A DNA stretch of 64,000 nucleotides, from NCBI GenBank assembly GCA_964536015.1, contig CAZHVS010000003.1:186001-250000 (forward strand). The letters are read 5' to 3'. The notes under the pieces are model-generated. The model saw nothing but the letters and a program-made list of their open reading frames with translations. It did no database searches and was not told the origin of the DNA. Positions 25,076 to 35,037 of the stretch are shown here, piece by piece. This DNA is from CAZHVS01 sp964536015 (lineage in GTDB: Bacteria > Bacteroidota > Ignavibacteria > Ignavibacteriales > Ignavibacteriaceae). Every line of letters starts with the position of its first letter. The stretch's first letter is position 1. The position numbers and the translations under genes are program-made.

Positions 25076-25104
25076 AATATATGAATGCAATTTTTTTTTG
25101 TCAA
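25076..25104 (-). promoter_or_regulatory. Promoter of the str operon (rpsL)
   Basis: On the minus strand TTGACA (25104-25099), a 17-base spacer and TATATT (25081-25076) give an almost perfect classical sigma-70 promoter. The spacer begins with eight A residues. An AAATTGCATT direct repeat flanks the A-tract region. The predicted start site is about 40 bases before the rpsL GTG. It is located in the 105-base rpoC-rpsL gap. Confidence 0.75.
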
Positions 25105-25133
25105 CTAATTCTCAAAAAAAAATGCAATTTTCT

Positions 25134-28100
25134 TTACAATTTTACTTTCTCATCCGCTTTTTCTTCAGAAATTGCTTCAGCAGTTTCAGATTTTACCATA
25201 ATTTGTCTGTATTTCTTCAATCCAGTACCAGCAGGAATTAATTGTCCCATCACAACATTTTCTTTTAAACCACGCAAAGTATCAAGTTTTGCTGATACCG
25301 CTGCATTGGCAAGTACTTTTGTAGTTTCCTGGAATGAAGCTGCTGAAATAAAGCTTTCTGTTGAAAGAGCAGCCTGAGTTATACCAAGAAGGATATGTTC
25401 AAAAGTTGCCGGCTCAGCATCTCTTGAGGTCATAGGTTTCTTACTTTTGCGTTTAAGTTCCGCATTTAATTCTCTGAACTTAGCCTTCGAAATAACCTGT
25501 CCTTCTTTTAGTTTTGAATCTCCTTTGTCTTCTATAACAACTGAATTTAATATTCTCTGGTTTTCCTCGAAAAATTCAGGTCTATCGACTATATCTTCTT
25601 CAAGAAATTTGGAATCACCAGCAGTTACTATTTTAAGTTTTTGAAGCATTTGTCTAACAATCACTTCAATGTGTTTGTCATTAATTTTTACACCCTGCAG
25701 ACGGTAAACATCCTGAATTTCGTTTACAAGATATTCCTGTACTGCATTGGTTCCTTTAATTCTCAAAATGTCGTGAGGATTTATTGGTCCGTCACAAATT
25801 TTTTCTCCAGCAGGGATTTCATCTCCATCTTGAACAAGAATATGTTTGGTCAGTGAAACTGAATATTTCTTTTCATCTGAACCATCATGTGCAACTACTG
25901 AGATTTCTCGGGAGCCTTTCTTTTTAGCTCCAAACTTCACGAATCCTTCAATCTCTGAAACAATTGCCGGATCTTGCGGACTTCTTGCTTCAAAAAGTTC
26001 CGTTACTCTTGGAAGGCCACCGGTAATGTCTCTTGTTTTTGTAGTCTGTTTAGAAATTTTAGCAAGAATAGTTCCTGCGTTAACAAATTCACCTTCTTCA
26101 ACCGATAAAAATGCTCTTGTTGGAATATTATAAGTTTTTTGAGTTCCATCTTCTGCTTCAATTGTAATACTTGGACTCAAATTCTTATCCTTAGATTCAA
26201 TTACAATTTTTTGAACGTGACCAGTTTGTTCATCAGTAATTTGCTGAACGGAAATATTATCAATCAAATCGCCAAACTTAACTTTACCAGATAAGTCTGT
26301 AATAATAAGGGCGTTGTACGGATCGTGATTATAAAGAGGAGTCTTTTTATTTACTTTCTGGTTTTCTTTAACAAGTAATTCGGAGCCATAAGGAATATCA
26401 TACTTTTTAATGATAACTTCATTGTCATTTATAATTTCTAAAACTCCTCGTCTGCCGGTGACAACATTCGTCTTACCAAGATAAGAATCCTTTTCAACAA
26501 AATCTACTTTGTTAAATTTTACTATACCTTCAACGCTGGATTCAACCTGGGATTGACTTGCAATACGTGAAGAAGTACCACCAAGGTGAAATGTTCTAAG
26601 TGTAAGCTGAGTTCCCGGTTCACCGATTGACTGAGCAGCTATAACGCCAACAGCTTCTCCAATTTCAACAAGTTTTCCGGTCGTCAAATTACGTCCATAA
26701 CATTTTACACAAACACCGTGTCTTGATTCACAGGTTAGAACCGTTCTGATATAAACCGATTCAATATTGGCATCTTCAATCTTGTGTGCAATTTCTTCAG
26801 TAATAAGATTACCTGCTTCAATAATCGTCTCTTCAGTTACCGGATCAATTATATCTTCTTGTGCAACACGACCAGTAATTCTTTCAGCAAGAGGTTCTCT
26901 TTCTTCTTCAACATCTTTTAATGCTGTTACATGAATTCCAAGAATAGTTCCGCAATCTTCCTCGCTTATAATTACATCCTGAGATACGTCTACTAATCTC
27001 CTTGTTAAATAACCTGCATCAGCAGTTTTTAACGCAGTATCAGCTAGACCTTTCCTTGCACCGTGAGTAGAAATAAAATACTCTAATACAGAGAGTCCTT
27101 CTTTGAAATTAGCAACAATTGGATTTTCGATAATTTCGCCCGCCTGACCGGTCAAAGATTTTTGAGGTTTCATCATTAATCCCCTCATACCAGCAAGCTG
27201 CCGAACCTGTTCCTGTGAGCCTCTTGCACCTGAGTCAACCATCATATGGATTGAATTGAAACCATTATCTGCGGATTTTAATTTTTCCATTAAAACTTTT
27301 GCTACATCATTGGTAGTATGTGTCCAGACGTCAATAATTTTATTATAACGTTCAGTATCTGTAATTACACCATTTTCATGTTCATTAAGAATTGTTTCAA
27401 CTTTTTTATTAGCCTTGTCAATTCTATTTTGTTTTTCTTCAGGAATTAACATATCAGAAAAGCTGATGGATAATCCTCCAGCAGTTGCATATCTGAATCC
27501 AAGATCTTTTAGATCATCAAGAAACTTAGCTGTAACTTTGTTTCCTAATTTCATAAACATCTGACCAACAAAACCACCAAAAGTTTTCTTAATCAATAAT
27601 TGATTTATATATCCCATTTCTTTAGGAACAATCTGATTAAAGATAACTCTACCTGTTGTGGTTTCAATTAATTGACCATCTATACGGACTTTAATTTTTG
27701 CATGTAAACCGATAGCTTTTGCATTATAGGCAGTAATAACTTCTTCCATAGAGCCGAAAACCATTCCTTCACCCAAATCACCATCACGCTTTTTGGTAAG
27801 GTAATAAACTCCAAGAACAATATCCTGAGTAGGTACAACAATCGGGCTTCCATTTTGTGGAGAAAGAATATTATGACTGCTAAGCATTAAAAGTGAAGCT
27901 TCGAGTTGTGCTTCATACGAAAGCGGAATATGTACAGCCATCTGGTCACCATCAAAGTCTGCATTAAATGCAGTACAAACCATCGGATGAAGTCGTATTG
28001 CTTTTTCATCGATGATTACAGGTTGAAAAGCTTGTATTCCAAGTCTATGCAAAGTAGGTGCCCTATTCAACATTACAGGGTGACCTTCAACTAATTTTTC

Positions 28101-29369
28101 TAAAATTTCCCATATAATTGGATCTTTTCTTTCAACAACCTTTTTTGCACTTTTTACAGTTTTATTGTGTCCACGTTCAATAAGTTTGCGAATTATAAAA
28201 GGCTTAAATAATTCAACTGCCATATCTTTAGGAAGTCCACACTGGTGAAGTTTTAATTCCGGCCCAACAACAATAACAGATCTTCCAGAGTAATCAACTC
28301 TTTTTCCCAATAAATTCTGTCTGAATCTTCCCTGTTTACCTTTGAGCATATCGCTTAATGATTTAAGAGGCCGATTATTATCACTTCTTACAGCACTTCC
28401 TCTGCGGGAATTATCAAACAATGCATCAACAGATTCCTGAAGCATACGTTTTTCATTTCTTAAAATTACTTCAGGAGCTTTAATATCAATTAATCTCTTT
28501 AACCTGTTGTTTCTTATTATCACTCTTCTGTAAAGATCGTTGAGATCACTTGTAGCAAATCTTCCACCTTCTAAAGGAACTAATGGACGAAGCTCTGGTG
28601 GAATTACAGGGATATAACTTAAAACCATCCATTCAGGTTTGTTAATTGCTTTTCCTTCTTCTTCGCGAAAAGCTTCAATTATTTTTAGTCTTTTTAATAG
28701 GTCTTCTTTCTTTTGCTGAGAAGTTTCAACTTTTGCCTGACTCTTTAATTCTTCGAATAGTTTTTCAATATCAAGATTCTTTAGCAGTTCCTTGATTGCA
28801 TCACCACCAATGCGAGCATAAAATTTCATTGGGTCATTTTCAGGAAGTTTTTCATTTCCTGGAGGTAGTGAATTCAATACTTCAAAATATTGGTCTTCGG
28901 ATATTAAATCATTTTTATTTAATCCCGTTGGACCTGGATTCATTACAACATAAGACTCATAATATACTATTCTTTCAAGTTCTTTAGTACTGAATCCAAG
29001 TAGATTTCCAATTTTTGAAGGGAGAGATCTGAAAAACCAGATATGAACTACAGGAACAGCAAGCCCTATATGTCCCATTCTCTCGCGTCGTACACTTTTC
29101 TGAGTGACTTCTACGCCACAGCGGTCGCAAATAATTCCTTTGTATCTGATTCTTTTATATTTTCCACAATAGCATTCCCAATCTCGGGTTGGACCGAAGA
29201 TTTTTTCGCAAAACAGTCCATCTTTTTCAGGTCTGAATGTTCTGTAATTTATTGTCTCTGGCTTCGTAACTTCGCCATGAGAACGAGACAGAACATCATC
29301 AGGACTAGCTAGTGTAATTGCTATGCTGTTTATTTCTCTAAGTACATTATCTTGATTTCTAAATGACAT
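25134..29369 (-). CDS. rpoC: RNA polymerase beta-prime subunit
   Basis: Largest core subunit, containing the catalytic metal site. 1411 residues. The N-terminal zinc ribbon is CYCGKYKRIRYKGIICDRCG, the active-site loop is NADFDGDQMAVH, and the second zinc site is CESRHGVCVKCYGRN. The bridge-helix region and trigger loop are recognisable around IGEPGTQLTLRTFH. The Glu/Lys-rich C-terminal 25 residues look disordered. It lies 29 bases after rpoB. No terminator is clear after it; the next 105 bases hold the rpsL promoter. Confidence 0.98.
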   Translation of the reverse strand: MSFRNQDNVLREINSIAITLASPDDVLSRSHGEVTKPETINYRTFRPEKDGLFCEKIFGPTRDWECYCGKYKRIRYKGIICDRCGVEVTQKSVRRERMGHIGLAVPVVHIWFFRSLPSKIGNLLGFSTKELERIVYYESYVVMNPGPTGLNKNDLISEDQYFEVLNSLPPGNEKLPENDPMKFYARIGGDAIKELLKNLDIEKLFEELKSQAKVETSQQKKEDLLKRLKIIEAFREEEGKAINKPEWMVLSYIPVIPPELRPLVPLEGGRFATSDLNDLYRRVIIRNNRLKRLIDIKAPEVILRNEKRMLQESVDALFDNSRRGSAVRSDNNRPLKSLSDMLKGKQGRFRQNLLGKRVDYSGRSVIVVGPELKLHQCGLPKDMAVELFKPFIIRKLIERGHNKTVKSAKKVVERKDPIIWEILEKLVEGHPVMLNRAPTLHRLGIQAFQPVIIDEKAIRLHPMVCTAFNADFDGDQMAVHIPLSYEAQLEASLLMLSSHNILSPQNGSPIVVPTQDIVLGVYYLTKKRDGDLGEGMVFGSMEEVITAYNAKAIGLHAKIKVRIDGQLIETTTGRVIFNQIVPKEMGYINQLLIKKTFGGFVGQMFMKLGNKVTAKFLDDLKDLGFRYATAGGLSISFSDMLIPEEKQNRIDKANKKVETILNEHENGVITDTERYNKIIDVWTHTTNDVAKVLMEKLKSADNGFNSIHMMVDSGARGSQEQVRQLAGMRGLMMKPQKSLTGQAGEIIENPIVANFKEGLSVLEYFISTHGARKGLADTALKTADAGYLTRRLVDVSQDVIISEEDCGTILGIHVTALKDVEEEREPLAERITGRVAQEDIIDPVTEETIIEAGNLITEEIAHKIEDANIESVYIRTVLTCESRHGVCVKCYGRNLTTGKLVEIGEAVGVIAAQSIGEPGTQLTLRTFHLGGTSSRIASQSQVESSVEGIVKFNKVDFVEKDSYLGKTNVVTGRRGVLEIINDNEVIIKKYDIPYGSELLVKENQKVNKKTPLYNHDPYNALIITDLSGKVKFGDLIDNISVQQITDEQTGHVQKIVIESKDKNLSPSITIEAEDGTQKTYNIPTRAFLSVEEGEFVNAGTILAKISKQTTKTRDITGGLPRVTELFEARSPQDPAIVSEIEGFVKFGAKKKGSREISVVAHDGSDEKKYSVSLTKHILVQDGDEIPAGEKICDGPINPHDILRIKGTNAVQEYLVNEIQDVYRLQGVKINDKHIEVIVRQMLQKLKIVTAGDSKFLEEDIVDRPEFFEENQRILNSVVIEDKGDSKLKEGQVISKAKFRELNAELKRKSKKPMTSRDAEPATFEHILLGITQAALSTESFISAASFQETTKVLANAAVSAKLDTLRGLKENVVMGQLIPAGTGLKKYRQIMVKSETAEAISEEKADEKVKL

Positions 29370-29398
29370 TTTTGTTCTCCTTAAACTTTCTAAATTGT

Positions 29399-32300
29399 TT
29401 AACCTCTATCAATTTTAACATCCAGACCCAAGCCCTGGAGTTCTTTGATTAATACGTTAAACGCTTCAGGAACATTTGCTTCGGGGATATTTTCGCCTTT
29501 AACAATCGCTTCATAAACTTTTGATCTTCCAAATACATCATCACTTTTAACGGTTAATATTTCTTGTAAGATATGAGAAGCGCCATATCCTTCCAATGCC
29601 CATACTTCCATTTCTCCAAATCTCTGACCGCCAAACTGAGCTTTACCACCCAATGGCTGTTGAGTAATTAATGAGTATGGTCCAATTGAACGAGCATGAA
29701 TTTTATCTTCAACCATATGACCTAGTTTCATCATATAAATATAACCACAGGTCACCTTTTGGTGAAACACTTCACCGGTTCTTCCATTGATAAGAGTGGC
29801 TTTGCTGCTCTTTTCGATTCCAGCTTTCTCAAGCCATTCTTCAATATCTTCAACCTTAGCTCCATCAAAAATAGGGGTTGAGAATCTCACTCCAAGTTTC
29901 TTTCCGACCCATCCAAGAGCGGTTTCATATAACTGTCCAAGATTCATTCTTGACGGTACACCCAGAGGATTAAGGACTATATCAACAGGTGTTCCATCAG
30001 GCATAAAAGGCATATCTTCAACAGGAACAACTTTAGCTACAACACCTTTATTACCGTGCCTACCAGCCATTTTATCGCCGACAGTAACTTTTCTCTTTTT
30101 TGCAACATATACTTTTGCAAGTTGAACAATACCTGGAGGAAGTTCATCACCAATTTGTAATTTTATTTTTTCTCTCTTATAATCTTCTTCAATATCAGCA
30201 AGTGTATCAAAGTAATTTTTGAAAAGAGTTTTAACAAGATTATTCATTTTTTTGGACTCAAACCAGTTTTGAGTATAATCTAGTTTTGTAACATCTTCCA
30301 TTGCAGTAAATGTAGTTTCTTTAATTGTTGAACCACTTCTTAAAACTGCAGATCCTTCAAGGTCTCTAATGCCAGTGGTTGTCTCACCAACACAGATATT
30401 ATTTAGTTTAGCAATTAGTTTTTGATAATGTGCAGAAAGCCTTGATTTATAATTATTTTCAATTTGTTCTAATTGTTTTTTCTCATGTTTTTTAGAGTCA
30501 GTTTCTTTTTTCTTTCGGCTGAACAATCTGGATTTAATTACCGTGCCTCTTATTCCCGGAGGTGCTTTCAATGATGCATCTTTAACATCGCCTGCTTTAT
30601 CTCCAAAAATTGCACGAAGTAATTTTTCTTCAGGAGTTGGATCGGTTTCACCTTTAGGAGTAATTTTTCCGATTAAAATATCTCCTTCTTTAACTTCAGC
30701 ACCTTCTCTTATAATTCCGTTTTCATCAAGATTTCTGACGGCTTCTTCACTAACATTTGGAATTTCTCTTGTTAATTCTTCTTCACCACGTTTTGTTTCT
30801 CGAACCTGAAGTTCAAATTCTTCAACATGAAGAGAAGTGAAGATATCGTTTGCAACAAGTCTTTCACTTAATACGATAGCATCTTCAAAGTTATATCCTC
30901 TCCAAGGCATGAATGCAACCAGCACATTTCTTCCAAGTGCCAGTTCACCCTGATCAGTTGCGCATCCATCAGCAAGTACTTCACCTTTTACTACTTTTTG
31001 TCCAGTTCTTACCACCGGTTTTTGATTAATTGTAGTTTCCTGGTTCGTCCCTGAAAATTTTGTTAACTGATAAGTTATTCTTCTTACATCATCAAAACTT
31101 GTCATTGCTTCAAAAGAACGAGGATCAAGATTATATTTAACAGTAATTTGTTTTGCATCAACGAATTCAACAACTCCATCATCTTCTGCAAGAAGTACCG
31201 ACCGTGAATCGTAAGCCAGTTTACGTTCGAAACCGGTCCCCACGATTGGCTTTTCAGGACTCATCAAAGGCACTGCCTGGCGTTGCATGTTTGAACCCAT
31301 CAGTGCACGGTTAGCATCATCATGCTCAAGGAATGGAATTAAAGCAGCAGCAGCACTTACAATCTGCATAGGTGCAACATCCATATATTGAACCTGTTCA
31401 GGGTGCACCATAGGAAATTCGCCTTTAAATCTTGCTTTAACTCTTTCATTAACAAATCTTCCCTTTGAATCAGTGGGTTCATTTGCCTGAGCAACGATAT
31501 AAGCATCTTCTTGTTCAGCAGTCAAATAAACTACTTCATCAAGAACTTTACCATTTACAACTTTTCTATAAGGGGTTTCAATGAAACCATATTTATTTAC
31601 TCTTGCGTATACAGTCAATGATGATATAAGACCAATATTTGGACCTTCAGGGGTTTCAATCGGACACAGACGTCCATAATGTGTGTAATGAACGTCACGG
31701 ACTTCAAATCCAGCTCTTTCACGTGTTAAACCGCCTGGCCCTAAAGCAGACATTCTTCGTTTATGAGTCAATTCTGCCAAAGGATTAGTTTGATCCATAA
31801 ACTGTGATAATTGGTTAGTACCAAAAAATGAATTAACAACACTGCTTATTGTTCGTGCATTAACTAGTTCCTGCGGAGTGAAGTTTTCGCTGTCGCGAAT
31901 GTTCATTCTCTCTTTGATAGTTCTTGCCATACGAGCAATACCAACATTAAATTGCTGTTGAAGCTGCTCTCCAACAGTTCTGATTCTTCTATTACCAAGA
32001 TGATCTATATCGTCTGCTGCTTCAAGACCATCTTTCATTCTCATCATATATTTAATAATTTCAACAATATCTTCAGGTGTGAGAATAGTATTTGATTCGG
32101 GAATATCTAATTTTAATTTATCATTCATCCTGTGTCTTCCAACATCACCCAGGTCATACCTCTTAATATCGAAGAACAATTTATTTAATAAAGTCTGTGC
32201 TGCATCTATATCAGGAGCCTCACCTGTTCTCAACTGGCGATAAATTGCATATAGAGCTTCTTCTTTGGTGTGAGAAGTATCTTTTCTTAAAGTATTAAGG

Positions 32301-33163
32301 ATTAAATTCTGTTCAAGGTTTACATCATCTTTTATGAATTTAATAAAATCAACTTCAGCTTCTTTTATTCGTTCTAAATCTTCTTCTTTTAAGATACTTT
32401 CACGTGGCAGAAATATTTCTCCTGTTGACATATCAAAGACATCAGCACCAATCATTCTGCCAATATATTTTTCAAGTTTTACTTTATTGATATCTACTTT
32501 TTCAAGCAAATCAAATAGTTCAAGAATCTCCTCATCGGTAACAAATCCCAAAGCTCTTAAAAGAGTGGTTGACGGAAATTTTTTCCTTCTATCAATATAG
32601 ACATAAAGGATGTAATTTATGTCGGTCGCAAATTCAACCCAGGAACCCTTAAAAGGTATAATCCTTGCAGCGTAAAGTGGTGTTCCATTTGGATGAACAG
32701 TTTGAGAAAACGCAACACCAGGTGACCTGTGTAATTGTGAAACGACAACTCTTTCAGCTCCGTTAATTATAAATGTAGCTCCATCAGTCATAAAAGGCAT
32801 GTTACCAAGATAAACATCCTGTTCAACAGAGTTTACAAATTCTTCAGTTTCTGGATCTTTGGTTGACAGTCTCAGTTTAGCTTTAAGCGGTGCAGCATAA
32901 GTCAAACCTTTTTCAAGACATTCAGTGATAGAATATCTTGGCTTTTCGATAAAATAATTTATATAGTCCAGCCTAAAATTTTCTTTATTATCAAAAATTG
33001 GGAAATTGGAAAGAAAAACCTGTTGCAGTCCTATATTTTCTCTTTCAGAATGCAGAACGTTCAACTGCAAAAATTCTTCAAAAGAAGCTTTCTGAACATC
33101 AAGTAAATCCGGCATTTCAATAACCGGCTTAATACTACCGAAGGAAATATTTTTGGTATTCAA
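29399..33163 (-). CDS. rpoB: RNA polymerase beta subunit
   Basis: Core polymerase subunit and target of rifampicin. 1254 residues from TTG 33163, which follows AGAGGA at six bases and gives the family start NTKNISFGSIKPVIEMPDLL. The frame stays open eight codons further, to 33187, but that would bury the ribosome-binding site. The rifampicin pocket reads FFGTNQLSQFMDQTNPLAEL and HKRRMSALGPGGL, all wild-type residues. The ending VKIDRG is usual for this group. Confidence 0.97.
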   Translation of the reverse strand: MNTKNISFGSIKPVIEMPDLLDVQKASFEEFLQLNVLHSERENIGLQQVFLSNFPIFDNKENFRLDYINYFIEKPRYSITECLEKGLTYAAPLKAKLRLSTKDPETEEFVNSVEQDVYLGNMPFMTDGATFIINGAERVVVSQLHRSPGVAFSQTVHPNGTPLYAARIIPFKGSWVEFATDINYILYVYIDRRKKFPSTTLLRALGFVTDEEILELFDLLEKVDINKVKLEKYIGRMIGADVFDMSTGEIFLPRESILKEEDLERIKEAEVDFIKFIKDDVNLEQNLILNTLRKDTSHTKEEALYAIYRQLRTGEAPDIDAAQTLLNKLFFDIKRYDLGDVGRHRMNDKLKLDIPESNTILTPEDIVEIIKYMMRMKDGLEAADDIDHLGNRRIRTVGEQLQQQFNVGIARMARTIKERMNIRDSENFTPQELVNARTISSVVNSFFGTNQLSQFMDQTNPLAELTHKRRMSALGPGGLTRERAGFEVRDVHYTHYGRLCPIETPEGPNIGLISSLTVYARVNKYGFIETPYRKVVNGKVLDEVVYLTAEQEDAYIVAQANEPTDSKGRFVNERVKARFKGEFPMVHPEQVQYMDVAPMQIVSAAAALIPFLEHDDANRALMGSNMQRQAVPLMSPEKPIVGTGFERKLAYDSRSVLLAEDDGVVEFVDAKQITVKYNLDPRSFEAMTSFDDVRRITYQLTKFSGTNQETTINQKPVVRTGQKVVKGEVLADGCATDQGELALGRNVLVAFMPWRGYNFEDAIVLSERLVANDIFTSLHVEEFELQVRETKRGEEELTREIPNVSEEAVRNLDENGIIREGAEVKEGDILIGKITPKGETDPTPEEKLLRAIFGDKAGDVKDASLKAPPGIRGTVIKSRLFSRKKKETDSKKHEKKQLEQIENNYKSRLSAHYQKLIAKLNNICVGETTTGIRDLEGSAVLRSGSTIKETTFTAMEDVTKLDYTQNWFESKKMNNLVKTLFKNYFDTLADIEEDYKREKIKLQIGDELPPGIVQLAKVYVAKKRKVTVGDKMAGRHGNKGVVAKVVPVEDMPFMPDGTPVDIVLNPLGVPSRMNLGQLYETALGWVGKKLGVRFSTPIFDGAKVEDIEEWLEKAGIEKSSKATLINGRTGEVFHQKVTCGYIYMMKLGHMVEDKIHARSIGPYSLITQQPLGGKAQFGGQRFGEMEVWALEGYGASHILQEILTVKSDDVFGRSKVYEAIVKGENIPEANVPEAFNVLIKELQGLGLDVKIDRG

Positions 33164-33230
33164 TGAATATCCTCTAAAAAATTGCAAAAACTAAAAAAAA
33201 TATTAAAAAAAAGTACAAACCCCAAACAAC

Positions 33231-33274
33231 ACAAAAAGCGATAAGCTGGTTTTCCCAATCTTATCACTTTTTGT
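33231..33274 (-). terminator. Hairpin between rplL and rpoB (attenuator or processing site)
   Basis: On the minus strand a stem of at least 13 bp (AAAAAGTGATAAG / CTTATCGCTTTTT with one wobble) plus an inner TGG / CCA pairing closes a small loop, followed by TTTTTGTG. It lies 27 bases after the rplL stop and 67 bases before the rpoB start. In E. coli the same gap holds an attenuator and an RNase III site. A similar role here is inferred from position. Confidence 0.7.
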
Positions 33275-33301
33275 AAATGCTAAAAGAGGTAATATAATAA
33301 A

Positions 33302-33682
33302 TTACTTAATCTCTACAGTAGCGCCGGCTTCTTCAAGCTCTTTCTTGATTTTCTCGGCTTCATCTTTGGAGATTGCTTCTTTAACAGTCTTAGGAGCACC
33401 ATCAACTAAATCTTTAGCTTCTTTTAAGCCAAGACCGGTGTGAGCTCTAACAACTTTAATAACATTAATTTTCTTATCGCCTGCAGCAACCAAATTTACG
33501 TTAAATTCAGTTTTTTCTTCTGCAGGTGCACCAGCAGGTGCTGCTGCAGCTACACCACCCATAACAACAGGTGCGGCGGCGGTAACTCCAAATTCATCTT
33601 CTAAAGCCTTTTTTAATTCAGCGGCTTCAACTAATGTTAAACCTTTAATTTTTTCTACTAATTCAGCAACTTTCTCTGACAT
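33302..33682 (-). CDS. rplL: Large-subunit ribosomal protein L7/L12 (bL12)
   Basis: Stalk protein that recruits translational GTPases. 126 residues: an N-terminal dimerisation helix pair (about 1-35), an Ala/Pro-rich hinge (about 36-55) and the C-terminal factor-binding domain with KINVIKVVRAHTGLGLKEAK and LVDGAPKTVKEAISKDEAEK. It lies 31 bases after rplJ. Confidence 0.98.
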   Translation of the reverse strand: MSEKVAELVEKIKGLTLVEAAELKKALEDEFGVTAAAPVVMGGVAAAAPAGAPAEEKTEFNVNLVAAGDKKINVIKVVRAHTGLGLKEAKDLVDGAPKTVKEAISKDEAEKIKKELEEAGATVEIK

Positions 33683-33713
33683 TTTTTACTCCTAATAATT
33701 TCTTGTTAATAAA

Positions 33714-34235
33714 TTATGCTGCTTTTTTCTTTGAAATCTCATCAATAACACTAACGAGATCACGCATAACAGCACTGATTGCACCAACCACACCTGAAAC
33801 AGGTGAATTGAGGCTGCCAAGTATTCCTGCGATAATTTCAGGTTTGCTTGGTAACTTGGATAGTTCTTCTAATTTGCTTCCATCATAATAAGCTGTATCA
33901 ATATAACAAGCTTTCAAAGCAAATTTAGAACTGTCATCAAAATATTTTTTGATGATTCTAGCCGGGGCAACTGGGTTATCGGTAGCAAACAAAAATCCAG
34001 TCATTCCAACCAGGTGGTTTGAAAGTTTTTCGTATTTGCCAGTTTCCAATAAAGCCCTCTCGAATAAAGTATTCTTAAATACCTTATATCTAACCCCTTC
34101 TTTCAGGAATTCTCTGCGAAGCTTACTAATATCTTCAACATTTATTCCACTATAGTCGGTCAGATAGACTGCACTGGATTCATTCAATAATCCGACAATC
34201 TCTGCTATAACCTGAGCTTTTTCAGTTTTATTCAT
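33714..34235 (-). CDS. rplJ: Large-subunit ribosomal protein L10 (uL10)
   Basis: Anchors L7/L12 dimers to the 50S stalk; L10 with L12 usually represses its own mRNA. 173 residues. It has AVYLTDYSGINVEDISKLR and VRYKVFKNTLFERALLETG, then a C-terminal helix that binds L12. It is preceded by an 83-base gap after rplA. Confidence 0.97.
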   Translation of the reverse strand: MNKTEKAQVIAEIVGLLNESSAVYLTDYSGINVEDISKLRREFLKEGVRYKVFKNTLFERALLETGKYEKLSNHLVGMTGFLFATDNPVAPARIIKKYFDDSSKFALKACYIDTAYYDGSKLEELSKLPSKPEIIAGILGSLNSPVSGVVGAISAVMRDLVSVIDEISKKKAA

Positions 34236-34318
34236 TTTACTCCAATATTAGAATATTTGATAATAATTTATTCTTAATATCGGCTTGAAGCATTTTTTTG
34301 AGCGCGTAATAAACTTTA
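34236..34318 (-). promoter_or_regulatory. rplA-rplJ spacer, possible L10 mRNA leader
   Basis: This 83-base gap is one of the larger ones in an otherwise tight operon. It lies where many bacteria carry the L10 leader that lets L10-L12 repress rplJL. I see short self-complementary pieces (GCTTCAAGC) but could not confirm the kink-turn structure. The call rests on position. Confidence 0.25.
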
Positions 34319-35014
34319 CTAATTAACAGCGATTTCATCTTTTGAAATTTTCAAGCCAGGGCCCATTGTACTTGAAAGGAAAATACTTTTAACATATTGA
34401 CCTTTTGCGCTTGTGGGTTTTAATTTCAAAATAGTGTTTAGAAATGCTTTTGTATTTTCTACTAATTTTTCTGTATCAAAATTTAATTTACCAAGTGAAG
34501 TGTGCACGATACCTGTTTTTTCAACTCTGAATTCAATCTTACCAGCTTTTACTTCTTTAACAGCTTTTGCAACATCCATTGTAACGGTTCCACTTTTGGG
34601 ATTTGGCATTAAACCTTTAGGACCTAATACTTTACCCAATTTACCAAGTTCACCCATAACATCAGGAGTAGCAATTACTACATCTACATCCGTCCAGCCA
34701 CCTTTGATTTTTTCAAGAATATCTTCAAAACCAGCGTGATCAGCACCAGCATCCAAAGCTTCCTGAATTTTAGGACCCTTAGCAACAACTAATACAGAAA
34801 CCGTTTTGCCTGTACCGTGCGGAAGACTAACAGTTCCACGAACCATTTGATCAGCATGTCTTGGATCTACTCCAAGTTTAATTGCACAATCAAGACTTTC
34901 AACAAATTTAACTTTTGAAGTCTCTTTCAGAATCTTTACAGCTTGTTCAAGTGTATATTCTTTGCTTTTGTCGATGCTTTTGCTTATTTCTTTTACTCTT
35001 TTAGATGTTTTCAT
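34319..35014 (-). CDS. rplA: Large-subunit ribosomal protein L1 (uL1)
   Basis: Forms the L1 stalk that moves deacylated tRNA out of the E site and often represses rplKA. 231 residues. It has LDCAIKLGVDPRHADQMVRG, VSLPHGTGKTVSVLVVAKGP and LGKVLGPKGLMPNPKSGTVT. It lies 23 bases after rplK. Confidence 0.98.
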   Translation of the reverse strand: MKTSKRVKEISKSIDKSKEYTLEQAVKILKETSKVKFVESLDCAIKLGVDPRHADQMVRGTVSLPHGTGKTVSVLVVAKGPKIQEALDAGADHAGFEDILEKIKGGWTDVDVVIATPDVMGELGKLGKVLGPKGLMPNPKSGTVTMDVAKAVKEVKAGKIEFRVEKTGIVHTSLGKLNFDTEKLVENTKAFLNTILKLKPTSAKGQYVKSIFLSSTMGPGLKISKDEIAVN

Positions 35015-35037
35015 TTTCTTACCAATTTAAAGTTTAA

